In this document: piece after piece, positions 6,268-12,319 of the stretch
Position numbering within the stretch: position 1 is the stretch's first letter
Layout: every line of letters begins with the position of its first letter
Assembly: GCA_029256035.1 (NCBI GenBank)
Contig: JAQSYR010000097.1
Location: forward strand, 1 to 12,463
Direction of reading: 5' to 3'
Length of the DNA stretch: 12,463 bases
From: Anaerocolumna sp.
Lineage (GTDB): Bacteria > Bacillota > Clostridia > Lachnospirales > Lachnospiraceae
Notes under the pieces: generated by a model
What the model saw: only the letters and a program-made list of their open reading frames with translations
Told to the model about the DNA's origin: nothing
The model's database searches: none
Made by a program: the position numbers and the translations under genes

Positions 6268-6283
6268 CAAGGGTAGGATATTA

Positions 6284-6490
6284 CTATTTCAGCTCTATAT
6301 ATGCCTTTTTAAATCCGTCGTGTTCCATCTTTGCAACCTTAATCCTCTTTACTGGTTGCAGCCGTTTTACTATTTCACGGAGCTCCTGATCTTCCTTAAA
6401 CGATACTTTAATCTTAGCAACTATTTTAATCCACTTCCTTCCGGATCTTTGGCTGATAAATACTACCACAGCTATATAGGTGCCGGCCAC
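6284..6490 (-). CDS. small basic protein of unknown function
   Basis: The frame opens at a GTG at 6490 (68 aa), but that start has no ribosome site and overlaps the zinc-ribbon gene by 65 nt. The convincing part is the last 48 residues, IKIVAKIKVSF...LQPVKRIKVAK...GFKKAYIELK. This segment begins at an ATT (6430) that overlaps the upstream stop and has GGAAGG 6 nt before it, matching the small overlaps of the neighbouring genes. The start is therefore unresolved. The segment looks like a small alpha/beta protein rich in Lys. It is the last gene before the repeat-rich region. No family recognised. Confidence 0.5.
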   Translation of the reverse strand: MAGTYIAVVVFISQRSGRKWIKIVAKIKVSFKEDQELREIVKRLQPVKRIKVAKMEHDGFKKAYIELK

Positions 6491-6578
6491 ATTCTGGGCA
6501 GTGCTGCTTGTCTTGAGAATGGTATGTATTACAGCGAAGGCATTTCTTTGTTTCTGTAAAATAAACTGATTTATTCAT
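6426..6578 (-). CDS. 50-aa zinc-ribbon protein
   Basis: ATG at 6578 with AAGG about 6 nt upstream. Two CxxC knuckles, C13-LR-C16 and C27-PE-C30 (the latter in HCPECGRHLY), are typical of a zinc ribbon, so the protein should bind one zinc ion. Such small ribbons occur in mobile elements as nucleic-acid or protein adaptors. The precise role is unknown. The gene overlaps the preceding one by 8 bp and is probably translationally coupled to it. Confidence 0.65.
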   Translation of the reverse strand: MNKSVYFTETKKCLRCNTYHSQDKQHCPECGRHLYSCGSIYQPKIRKEVD

Positions 6579-6705
6579 ATGACACCTTCTTTCTCCTGGC
6601 TCTTTCAGCTCTAATCCCTTGAATATAACCATATGCAAAGGGATTATAATCTGTAAAATATCCGATATTATGGACCTGGTCAACCCGTCTAAAAGCTTTA
6701 AGCAT
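6571..6705 (-). CDS. 44-aa small protein, overlapping both neighbours
   Basis: ATG at 6705, overlapping the 106-aa gene by 8 bp (ATGCTTAA); its stop overlaps the zinc-ribbon start by 8 bp. The product begins MLKAFRRVDQVHNIGYF and ends with a basic stretch, NPFAYGYIQGIRAERARRKK. Double 8-bp overlaps and this basic, aromatic C-terminus argue that it is a real gene of the cluster. It has no strong ribosome site, so translation probably depends on the upstream gene. Function unknown. Confidence 0.55.
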   Translation of the reverse strand: MLKAFRRVDQVHNIGYFTDYNPFAYGYIQGIRAERARRKKVSYE

Positions 6706-7018
6706 ATCGAGGTTCGCTTACGACACGTTCAAGCAAATCTGCAGTTTCTTTAATTAATTCTTTAGCTTTTACTCTTATAGAAGCTCTATCCATATTATCA
6801 GGGTCCAAATATGCAATGGCTGTAAGTTCATACAGATTATAGTCTTTATTATCTCGGTTAAGAACAACTGTATCTGCTTCCTGATCGTAAAATAATGTTA
6901 GTGACTCTATCGGATCACCATTAAATTGCTTTACAAACATTTCTTTTGTTTCCTGGGATAAATCTTCAATACTGCAGGATTTGATTCTTAATTCCTCGTT
7001 TACTGTAATATAACTCAT
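6698..7018 (-). CDS. 106-aa protein of unknown function
   Basis: ATG at 7018 with AAGGAG 6 nt upstream. Acidic, soluble protein. The N-terminal part is MSYITVNEELRIKSCSIEDLSQ, the middle is beta-rich (IESLTLFYDQEADTVVLN) and the C-terminal helix contains RVKAKELIKETADLLERVV. No family recognised. It lies in the cluster of small genes between the helicase and the origin-like region, so a replication or helper-interaction role is possible but unsupported. Confidence 0.7.
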   Translation of the reverse strand: MSYITVNEELRIKSCSIEDLSQETKEMFVKQFNGDPIESLTLFYDQEADTVVLNRDNKDYNLYELTAIAYLDPDNMDRASIRVKAKELIKETADLLERVVSEPRYA

Positions 7019-7039
7019 ATTCCTCTCCTTTTCTCTTGC

Positions 7040-7079
7040 GCCGGAGCTTCACCAATGTTATATTTATGGTGTAACCGGC
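7040..7079 (-). other. intercistronic hairpin
   Basis: GCCGG (7040-7044) pairs with CCGGC (7075-7079), and CACCA (7050-7054) with TGGTG (7067-7071). It sits just upstream of the ribosome site of the 106-aa gene. The left arm contains TTGCGCCGG, half of the GTTGC box seen at 4009 and 10070. Confidence 0.4.
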
Positions 7080-7083
7080 TTAA

Positions 7084-7176
7084 TTAAGTCGTTGACGGTT
7101 TACTCTGGCCTTTATCGGTGTTCGCTGCACCGGTAAGGGCTATTTTCTTATTCCTCATGAACAGAAGCCACGACAT
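7084..7176 (-). CDS. possible 30-aa peptide
   Basis: ATG at 7176 overlaps the stop of the upstream 43-aa gene (TAATG). The product is MSWLLFMRNKKIALTGAAN followed by a polar tail ending KPSTT. Stop/start overlap suggests coupled translation. It is very short and overlaps a hairpin at 7108-7140, so it could be fortuitous. Confidence 0.3.
   Translation of the reverse strand: MSWLLFMRNKKIALTGAANTDKGQSKPSTT
7108..7140 (+). other. 13-bp stem-loop with better pairing on the plus strand
   Basis: GCCTTTATCGGTG (7108-7120) pairs with CACCGGTAAGGGC (7128-7140) through 13 pairs, two of them G-U, as plus-strand RNA. UAUUUUCUUAUU follows. On the minus strand the two wobbles become A-C mismatches. It resembles a plus-strand terminator although all genes here run leftward. 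Confidence 0.35.
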
Positions 7177-7307
7177 TAAGAAATGTACGATTCTGAAATG
7201 TTCCTGTCCTGATCTACAGTAAAACCATACTCTTCTATAAACTCTGCAATGGCCTTTCTAGTTTTTAACCAGTTGTCAAAATCGCATCCCTTTTCTGATA
7301 TTATCAT
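7176..7307 (-). CDS. 43-aa small protein of unknown function
   Basis: ATG at 7307 with AAAGGA 9 nt upstream. The product begins MIISEKGCDFDNWLKTRKAI and contains AEFIEEYGFTVDQ before a short polar end. It is a compact helical peptide of acidic character. It follows the helicase gene after an inverted-repeat region (7347-7443). No family recognised; the ribosome site and the coupled next ORF support it as real. Confidence 0.5.
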   Translation of the reverse strand: MIISEKGCDFDNWLKTRKAIAEFIEEYGFTVDQDRNISESYIS

Positions 7308-7346
7308 TTTTTATTTTCCTTTCTTATCTCAATTTTCACATTACAA

Positions 7347-7443
7347 GGGGCAAAAAGAGCACTTTTTTTTTACTCCATGTACATAAGTGTATATATGTTT
7401 TATATATATATTTGAACTTAGAAAAATCTGCCCTTTTTGCCCC
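7347..7443. repeat. 15-bp inverted repeat flanking an AT-rich spacer
   Basis: GGGGCAAAAAGAGCA (7347-7361) and TGCCCTTTTTGCCCC (7429-7443) are inverted copies with one mismatch, separated by 67 bp of highly AT-rich DNA that includes runs of TA. The right arm begins at the helicase stop codon. It could be an origin element (repeats around a melting region), an extended helicase terminator, or both. Confidence 0.5.
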
Positions 7444-8777
7444 TAATTATCAAAAATAGAATTTTGAGCGTTTTCAAAGTCTGTATCTTTACATATAAGT
7501 CCCTTAAAATACCTGATTCCATTAACTTTACATTCTGCATAACCTTTATTTCTCAGGTTCTTATAAAATCCATTTGACGTAATAGGAGAACGTCCATTTT
7601 CAAGGCAATAATCTTCATACCACTTATATAATTTCGTTCTGTCTGTTTTTCCTGTGGCGGATATCTCCAATTCGTCAATAATAAAAGCTTGTACCCCATC
7701 AGATGCTTTGTACAGTTCGAGGATAGCATCTTTACTGCCTTGGCTCTCCGTTATACTTCCCCTCTTATACATCTCATGTACTGCATTTACTACAATGCTA
7801 ATGAATATATGTATCTCTTCATTCAATCTCTGTTCCAGATTCTTAATCTCATGGCATCTTTTATTGATATTGATAATAAGAAACCGCCTATAATATGCAT
7901 TGGTTTTATCATCAAGGCTAATCGGAATTTCATTGGCTGAGAATAAGAGCTTCGCATAATTGTTAAAAAAGAATACTGCACCACCTTTATATTCCCCCTT
8001 TATTCTATCCTCTCCGGTTATTTTTTTGATTATATCCACCTGTTCCATTGCTTTACTTGGAATATCCGCACATGAATTAAGGATCTTCCCGAATAAATTA
8101 GTAGCATCAAATCGTTGGTTTAAGTCCTGTAAAGAAAGGTTGCTTATGTTTTCTTTACCAATTACATTATTCACAAGTCTAACAATTGTTGACTTTCCAG
8201 TTCCACCAACCCCATTAATTACAAGAAATTTTTGCAATCCAGTATCAGTAGTCATACAATATCCTATGAATTCAAGAAACATTTTTCTATCGTCTTCATC
8301 CGGCATTATTCCATTCAGGAACTCTACAACAACAGATTCTTTTTCACTAACCTGGTTATAGTCAAATGGAATTTGATTTATGGAAAGGTATTTAGGATTA
8401 TGCTTATGAAGTACCATTTCTAATGTATCAAGCATTCCATTCTTAAAATTAATCCAATGACGTGGATGCCTGTTAATATCATCTATATCAGTCATAAGCT
8501 TGTGATTAGAAAGGATTAAATTGTACACCCTATTCACTCTTGTAATAGTGATTACTTCTTGTATAATCATTGATTTAATAAGATACCTCAGTATATTTCC
8601 GTCTGTGTCTTTCTTATATAGACCATTCTTATAAATATAAGGTTTTCCAGCTATTATAATAATGTTCTCGTGCTCAATGATATAGTTAGCAATTTTATCA
8701 TCAATGATATCATACGGCCCATTTTTACCAATCTTGTGGAAGTCCAGCAAATTGATAGTCCCTTCCTTCTGTTCCAT
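7443..8777 (-). CDS. SF3 (D5-type) replication helicase, phage/plasmid primase C-terminal family
   Basis: 444 aa. An N-terminal accessory region (about 20-150) contains INFKNGMLDT, as in D5_N-containing primase-helicases. The SF3 core follows: Walker A NGVGGTGKST (188-197, K195), Walker B-like LNSCADIP (233-240, D238), motif C LLFSANEIP (278-285, N282) and the arginine finger region YYRRF (296-299). A winged-helix-like C-terminus (about 365-430) ends the protein. It should act as a hexameric helicase opening the satellite origin. No archaeo-eukaryotic primase or Toprim domain is present, so priming must come from the host or helper phage. The start at 8777 has GGTGGG 8 nt upstream and overlaps the preceding gene by 53 nt. 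It corresponds in position to rep/pri of staphylococcal islands. Confidence 0.88.
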   Translation of the reverse strand: MEQKEGTINLLDFHKIGKNGPYDIIDDKIANYIIEHENIIIIAGKPYIYKNGLYKKDTDGNILRYLIKSMIIQEVITITRVNRVYNLILSNHKLMTDIDDINRHPRHWINFKNGMLDTLEMVLHKHNPKYLSINQIPFDYNQVSEKESVVVEFLNGIMPDEDDRKMFLEFIGYCMTTDTGLQKFLVINGVGGTGKSTIVRLVNNVIGKENISNLSLQDLNQRFDATNLFGKILNSCADIPSKAMEQVDIIKKITGEDRIKGEYKGGAVFFFNNYAKLLFSANEIPISLDDKTNAYYRRFLIININKRCHEIKNLEQRLNEEIHIFISIVVNAVHEMYKRGSITESQGSKDAILELYKASDGVQAFIIDELEISATGKTDRTKLYKWYEDYCLENGRSPITSNGFYKNLRNKGYAECKVNGIRYFKGLICKDTDFENAQNSIFDN

Positions 8778-9078
8778 TCTTTTTACCCACCACCTTTCTA
8801 TTTTGTATTTTCCTTATTTTTTGCTCCCACTCCATATTGAGCTTCTCCTGGTACCAACTAGCCACACCCTTTCTGATCTTGTCATCCTCTGCCTTCCACC
8901 TTGTAAACCAATTGTTATAAGCTTGTACCATATCTTTCCGACCAAGGCTTATTAATTTTCTTGAAACAGATTCAAGGAATGGCCTATCGTATACAGAATA
9001 CCCATATATCTTTTTAAAGAAATCATCATCAAATACAGTCGTCTCATTAATACTCTGATAAAATGACTGCTTGTCCAT
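8725..9078 (-). CDS. 117-aa protein of unknown function upstream of the helicase
   Basis: ATG at 9078, immediately after the stop of the HTH gene (TAA-ATG), so probably translationally coupled. The protein starts MDKQSFYQSINETTVFDDDFF and continues with a helical, aromatic and basic middle (VQAYNNWFTRWKAEDDKIRK, MEWEQKIRKIQNRK). No known motif is evident. Its fixed position before the helicase, with a 53-nt overlap, suggests a replication accessory protein such as a loader or origin-binding factor. This is inference from context only. Confidence 0.7.
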   Translation of the reverse strand: MDKQSFYQSINETTVFDDDFFKKIYGYSVYDRPFLESVSRKLISLGRKDMVQAYNNWFTRWKAEDDKIRKGVASWYQEKLNMEWEQKIRKIQNRKVVGKKNGTEGRDYQFAGLPQDW

Positions 9079-9264
9079 TTAATCACCATTCAAAAAGGTA
9101 ACAAACTTATCCAGGTTAATTAGGTACTTACAACCTGTTTTTACAAATACTATCTGATTTGTAAGGCACAAACTTCTAATATAGCTATATGATACACCTG
9201 TTAGCTCTGAAGCTTTATTTATACTAACCATTCGAGGGATTTTAACACCTGTTTCTGTTGTCAT
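9079..9264 (-). CDS. excisionase/AlpA-like HTH DNA-binding protein
   Basis: 61 aa, with AAAGGAG 8 nt before the ATG. Residues 12-58, MVSINKASELTGVSYSYIR...VKTGCKYLINLDKFVTFL, are a MerR-like winged HTH of the excisionase type, with the typical 'AxELTGVSxSYIR' recognition helix and the 'GxKYLINLDKFxxFL' wing. In integrative elements such proteins bend attachment-site DNA to favour excision or activate early genes (AlpA). It probably works with the integrase at 11062-12240, but being in the leftward operon it is made only after derepression. Which of the two roles applies cannot be told from sequence. Confidence 0.7.
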   Translation of the reverse strand: MTTETGVKIPRMVSINKASELTGVSYSYIRSLCLTNQIVFVKTGCKYLINLDKFVTFLNGD

Positions 9265-9280
9265 CGTTCATACTCCTTTC

Positions 9281-9937
9281 CTATGCCGTCATCCCGATAT
9301 TTACTGCATTACTTAATTGAATAGCTTTTTCTTTGCAGTCCTGGTAAATATCATGATATTTTCTATCTGCATCCATACCGGACCGAATAATCTGTTTAAA
9401 GATATTCTCCACCAGAATCAAATAGTTAAGCTGCATGGTGGTAGCATCTTTAATGCTCCTTATACCAACAGTCTTATTAGCAAGTCTGGTATAATTGCCG
9501 TAAATCTTATTATAGTTGGTGCTGCCCCTGGACTTAGCATACTCAACCAATTCTTTAAGTGTATCTGTTTCGGCCAGTCGCACCGTTTTACCTTGCTGCC
9601 GGAAGAATTTCCACTCACTTGATTGCTGTTCAAGGAGTAACCGGCGCATTGCGTAAAATTGCCTAACAAGTTCTTTTTTGAACTGAACAACGATGGGATT
9701 GTTACGTAGCAGAGTCATAAGAAATGCAGCCTGCTCTTCATTTAGAAGATAATACTGCTCTGGCATACCGCCTGTACTTTCTCGGTTTAAAACCGATATA
9801 GTCCCCAATTCTATGAAGTCATTTCTGTAATCATTAATTAACTCTTTTATACTAATATGCTTATTTTGCGTTCCCTCTGCAATTATCCAACTGTCAGTAA
9901 AAACTTCTTTCCCTTTCAGGGTAACTAAATCGTTCAA
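9281..9937 (-). CDS. Rha-family phage regulatory protein
   Basis: 218 aa with a TTG start at 9937 (AAAGGAG 5 nt upstream). Residues about 10-100 are a clear Rha domain: EVFTDSWIIAEGTQNKH, STGGMPEQYYLLNEEQAAFLMTLLRNN and VVQFKKELVRQFYAMR. The C-terminal part (about 108-205) carries ETDTLKELVEYAKSRGSTNYNKIYGNYTRLANK, commonly found with Rha and related phage regulators. Rha proteins are phage-borne regulators or antirepressor-like factors; in lambdoid phages Rha affects growth in particular hosts. A palindromic GTTCT box (9952-9967) just upstream of its ribosome site suggests control by the island's own repressor. Possible role: early regulator acting on host or helper. Confidence 0.85.
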   Translation of the reverse strand: MNDLVTLKGKEVFTDSWIIAEGTQNKHISIKELINDYRNDFIELGTISVLNRESTGGMPEQYYLLNEEQAAFLMTLLRNNPIVVQFKKELVRQFYAMRRLLLEQQSSEWKFFRQQGKTVRLAETDTLKELVEYAKSRGSTNYNKIYGNYTRLANKTVGIRSIKDATTMQLNYLILVENIFKQIIRSGMDADRKYHDIYQDCKEKAIQLSNAVNIGMTA

Positions 9938-9951
9938 TAAAACTCCTTTCT

Positions 9952-9967
9952 GTTCTATTATTAGAAC
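9952..9967. promoter_or_regulatory. GTTCT-class palindrome in the rha leader
   Basis: GTTCTATTATTAGAAC, 6-bp arms around TTAT. It has the same GTTCT-N6-AGAAC frame as 4048-4063. It lies 2 nt upstream of the rha ribosome site (9943-9949), where a bound repressor or an RNA hairpin could affect expression. Confidence 0.5.
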
Positions 9968-9999
9968 TGTTTGAATTTCTTAGACATCTTTATTACTAT

Positions 10000-10028
10000 T
10001 TTATACTACATATTACTTGCAGCAGTAA
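10000..10028 (-). promoter_or_regulatory. possible rha promoter
   Basis: On the minus strand TTACTG (10023-10028), 17 nt, TATAAA (10000-10005). The -35 is weak. It would place the GTTCT palindrome in the transcribed leader. Confidence 0.3.
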
Positions 10029-10069
10029 TAGGGGCTGTTAAATATTTTCCCCCAACTGTCTTCTTTTCT

Positions 10070-10085
10070 GTTGCGCCGGTGCAAC
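10070..10085. promoter_or_regulatory. GTTGC-class palindrome between the Cro-like gene and rha
   Basis: GTTGCGCCGGTGCAAC, one base different from the perfect palindrome at 4009-4024. It begins 2 bp beyond the stop codon of the small XRE gene. Confidence 0.5.
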
Positions 10086-10087
10086 GG

Positions 10088-10282
10088 TTAATCTTCGATT
10101 AGCTCTGCCAATGGCTTTTGAAGTGCTCTAGCTATCTTTCCTGCCACATCAGGTCTGCAAGTCTTACCGGCTTTGATTGCAGAAATAGTGTTACGTGATA
10201 CACCACTTTTCTCGGCCAGCTCCTGAATTGACATCTGCTGTTCTCCGATTGCAATCAATAATTTGGTTACATTTAGCTTCAA
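10088..10282 (-). CDS. small XRE/Cro-like regulator
   Basis: 64 aa from a TTG at 10282, with AAGGAGG 7 nt upstream; a longer frame from 10348 lacks a ribosome site and would overlap the promoter. The whole protein is one HTH_XRE domain: MSIQELAEKSGVSRNTISAIKAGK (17-40), then DVAGKIARALQKPLAELIED. The size and first position of the leftward operon, divergent from a larger XRE gene, match the Cro-like (str-type) activator or switch protein of phages and islands. It probably competes with the 155-aa regulator at the shared promoter region. Confidence 0.8.
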   Translation of the reverse strand: MKLNVTKLLIAIGEQQMSIQELAEKSGVSRNTISAIKAGKTCRPDVAGKIARALQKPLAELIED

Positions 10283-10312
10283 TCGCTCTCCTCCTTCCCA
10301 TATTAGAGATAT

Positions 10313-10340
10313 ATTATATTTTTTGTTGCAATTTTGGGAC
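10313..10340 (-). promoter_or_regulatory. leftward early promoter with operator
   Basis: A perfect TATAAT (10313-10318) on the minus strand serves the small XRE gene. No good -35 is evident at 17 nt. The upstream part is covered by GTTGCAATTTTGGGAC (10325-10340), a GTTGC-N6-GxxAC dyad like the one on the opposing promoter. Confidence 0.5.
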
Positions 10341-10398
10341 ACAATCATAATAACATTTTATTATTTACATGTCAACTCATTTATGATATATTTTTATC

Positions 10399-10433
10399 TT
10401 TTTGTTGCATTTTTGAAACGATTAGTATATACT
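10399..10433 (+). promoter_or_regulatory. rightward repressor promoter with operator
   Basis: TTGCAT (10405-10410), 17 nt, TATACT (10428-10433) on the plus strand, about 25 nt before the ATG at 10458. GTTGCATTTTTGAAAC (10404-10419) covers the -35 and part of the spacer. With five flanking T residues it matches the operator at 10320-10340 in 18 of 21 positions, 79 bp apart. Confidence 0.55.
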
Positions 10434-10457
10434 CATTTTGAAAGGAGCGTGAAAACA

Positions 10458-10925
10458 ATGCCAGATAAGCATGACATGATCGCTGATAGGCTAAAGAAGC
10501 GGCGTACTGAACTTAAGCTAAGTTTACAGGATGTTGCTGATTCAACTGGTTTAAGCAAATCTACGTTGCAGAGATACGAAATGGGACATACAGACAAAAT
10601 ACCACTCGATAAATTAGAGTCCCTATCTAATGCTCTAAAAGTAACCCCCATGTATTTAATGGGTTGGGAAAGTAAGGACCTTCCATATTCGTATTTCAAA
10701 AGCATATTAGAATTAGTAACTGAACTAGGGTATAAGATAGAATATAGCGAATCTAATGAAGCATATGCAGTAACCTTAGATGATGGAACCTGGTTTCTCT
10801 TATGGGGATCAGATCTGAAGGATTTAAAAGACTCTGTGGCATCTTTTACTAAATTTAAAATGACGGAGATAATTAATAATGCCAAACAGGCTATGCGCCC
10901 TTTTGAAGAAGAAGACAAAAAATAA
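10458..10925 (+). CDS. XRE-family repressor, candidate master regulator (Stl-like)
   Basis: 155 aa from the ATG at 10458; AAAGGAG lies 10 nt upstream. The N-terminal HTH_XRE domain (about 7-65) reads RLKKRRTELKLSLQDVADSTGLSKSTLQRYEMG, then LDKLESLSNALKVTPMYLMGW. The C-terminal part (70-155) is a separate domain of unknown fold, with no Ser/Lys autoprotease motif of the LexA/CI type. Induction by RecA-driven self-cleavage is therefore unlikely. In phage-inducible islands the corresponding repressor is removed by binding a helper-phage protein, and that mechanism fits here by inference. It is divergent from the leftward operon and co-oriented with the integrase, as in that group. Autoregulation is likely, because an operator-like dyad overlaps its -35. 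Confidence 0.8.
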   Translation: MPDKHDMIADRLKKRRTELKLSLQDVADSTGLSKSTLQRYEMGHTDKIPLDKLESLSNALKVTPMYLMGWESKDLPYSYFKSILELVTELGYKIEYSESNEAYAVTLDDGTWFLLWGSDLKDLKDSVASFTKFKMTEIINNAKQAMRPFEEEDKK

Positions 10926-10927
10926 AA

Positions 10928-10970
10928 ACAGCCCCCAGGTGCTACCAACACCCAAGAGCTGCTTTAATAA
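10928..10970 (+). terminator. probable terminator after the XRE repressor
   Basis: CAGC (10929-10932) with GCTG (10958-10961), and GGTG (10938-10941) with CACC (10949-10952), form an interrupted stem just after the stop codon. A modest TTTAATAA follows on the plus strand and a run of five T on the minus strand. It may be leaky, letting some transcripts continue into int. Confidence 0.45.
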
Positions 10971-11061
10971 ATGACACATATAAACCCATAAGGCTGATAG
11001 AATCACCCTAGACAAGTGAATTATATCATAAAGCCTTATAAAAGAAAAGGAGAATGATACG

Positions 11062-12240
11062 ATGAAATCAAGAAGAGTAGACACAGGAATTATACAGCGT
11101 GGGTCCACATACAGGTTTACTGTATGCATCGGCTATGATGTAGTAGGGAAGCAGATCAGAAAGACAACGACGTTCACACCCCCGGAAGGAATGACAGAAA
11201 AAAAAGCAGACAAACTGGCCAAAGAAGAGTATATCAACTTCCGGAACCGGTGCAAGGGACTATCCTCATTTAATGAAAACATGCGATTTAAGGAGCTGAC
11301 AGAACAATATTTTAAAGTATTTGCCCCTAATAAGCTAAAACCTATTACTGCCTATAATTATGACAAAATGGTAAGCTACCACTTCATGTCATACTTCGGT
11401 AATATGAAGCTTAAAGATATTTCTACGGGAATGCTTACAGATTTCTTTAATTCACATAAGACGACGGATAAAACCGGAGCAGAATATCCACTGGCTCCCT
11501 CAACTGCCAAGAAGTTATACACAATCTTGCAGAGTATATTCACATTCGCAGTAAATCAGAATTATATAAAAGAAACACCGGCTAAGGGAGTAATTCTCCC
11601 TGGTAAGGATGTAACTAAAGAGGAAAAGCGAAAATACCTTACTGAATCTGAATTATCAAGGTTCCTAGACATGCTCGACGGCTATTCAGATTTTAATGCC
11701 ATGCTTAAGCTGCTTCTCTATACTGGCATGCGATCAGGTGAACTCCTGGGACTTAAATGGGAAGATATAGACTTCAATTCTAAAACAATTTACATCAGGC
11801 ACACTCTGTCAGATGTTGGGGGTAAGCATTTTTTAACTACTCCCAAAACTAAGCATAGCAAACGATACATTGTCATGAGCAGCACTGTTGAAGATCTTCT
11901 AAAAGAACACCGAAAGCACCAATTAGAATTGCAAATGGCTATTAAAGACTTCGCACACCCTGAAATGGTGTTTACCTCAGCCCTTGGAAATTACAAGGAC
12001 AGGGGCAGCCTTAACACATCATTTAGAAGATTCTTCAAAGGTACCGAATTTGACTTTCTAACACTTCATTCCCTGCGGCACTGTAATGCCACACTATTAT
12101 TAAACAGTGGTGTTGATATAAAAGTAGTATCTGACCACCTAGGCCATTCTGATATTTCAGTTACTGCAGACATATATGCGGATGTATTGGCTTCTACCAG
12201 GAGAAAGACAGCAGAGGTAATTGATTTCAAGTTGGCCTAG
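11062..12240 (+). CDS. int: tyrosine recombinase integrase
   Basis: 392 aa with AAAAGGAG upstream of the ATG. The N-terminal arm-binding domain (about 7-65) contains YRFTVCIGYDVVGKQIRKTTTF. A SAM-like core-binding domain (about 73-170) follows with FKELTEQYFKVF and PSTAKKLYTILQSIFTFAV. The catalytic domain has all the family residues: R224 in LLYTGMRSGELLGLKWEDID, a lysine in TPKTKHSKRY (K262 or K264), H336 and R339 in HSLRH, H362 in DHLGH and nucleophile Y372 in ADIYADV. It catalyses integration and, with an excisionase, excision at the rpsI 3' end. An 8-bp inverted repeat (10988-10995 and 11032-11039) precedes its ribosome site. It is the gene nearest attR, which is the usual position. Confidence 0.95.
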   Translation: MKSRRVDTGIIQRGSTYRFTVCIGYDVVGKQIRKTTTFTPPEGMTEKKADKLAKEEYINFRNRCKGLSSFNENMRFKELTEQYFKVFAPNKLKPITAYNYDKMVSYHFMSYFGNMKLKDISTGMLTDFFNSHKTTDKTGAEYPLAPSTAKKLYTILQSIFTFAVNQNYIKETPAKGVILPGKDVTKEEKRKYLTESELSRFLDMLDGYSDFNAMLKLLLYTGMRSGELLGLKWEDIDFNSKTIYIRHTLSDVGGKHFLTTPKTKHSKRYIVMSSTVEDLLKEHRKHQLELQMAIKDFAHPEMVFTSALGNYKDRGSLNTSFRRFFKGTEFDFLTLHSLRHCNATLLLNSGVDIKVVSDHLGHSDISVTADIYADVLASTRRKTAEVIDFKLA

Positions 12241-12276
12241 TAAGACTGTAGCCATAGAGGCAGATTATTATTTCAA

Positions 12277-12296
12277 TAAACACCAAATAAACACCA
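12277..12296. repeat. right integrase arm-type site (two tandem units)
   Basis: TAAACACCAAATAAACACCA, identical to 226-245 and in the same orientation. It lies 36 bp after the integrase stop and 68 bp before attR. Confidence 0.7.
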
Positions 12297-12319
12297 AAAG
12301 CATATTTCTAAGCATTAAA

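Larger units (their letters stand above)
5698..6283. other. repeat-rich non-coding region, candidate replication origin
   Basis: About 585 bp without a credible gene, between the replication genes and the packaging operon. It holds at least four separate short-repeat families (listed individually) in AT-rich DNA. In related islands the origin lies downstream of the replication protein gene, as here. The assignment is inferred from the iteron pattern and position. Confidence 0.5.

Noticed and set aside
6070..6559. Plus-strand ORFs across the iteron region
   Set aside because: They translate repeats into low-complexity, Phe/Leu/Tyr-rich sequence, lack ribosome sites and run against the operon.
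7654..8423. Plus-strand ORFs opposite the helicase gene
   Set aside because: The minus-strand frame carries all SF3 motifs; the opposite frames are shadows without motifs or ribosome sites.
10433..11129. Minus-strand ORFs opposite the 155-aa XRE gene and the start of int
   Set aside because: They overlap a convincing XRE gene, a terminator and the integrase start, and have no domain features.
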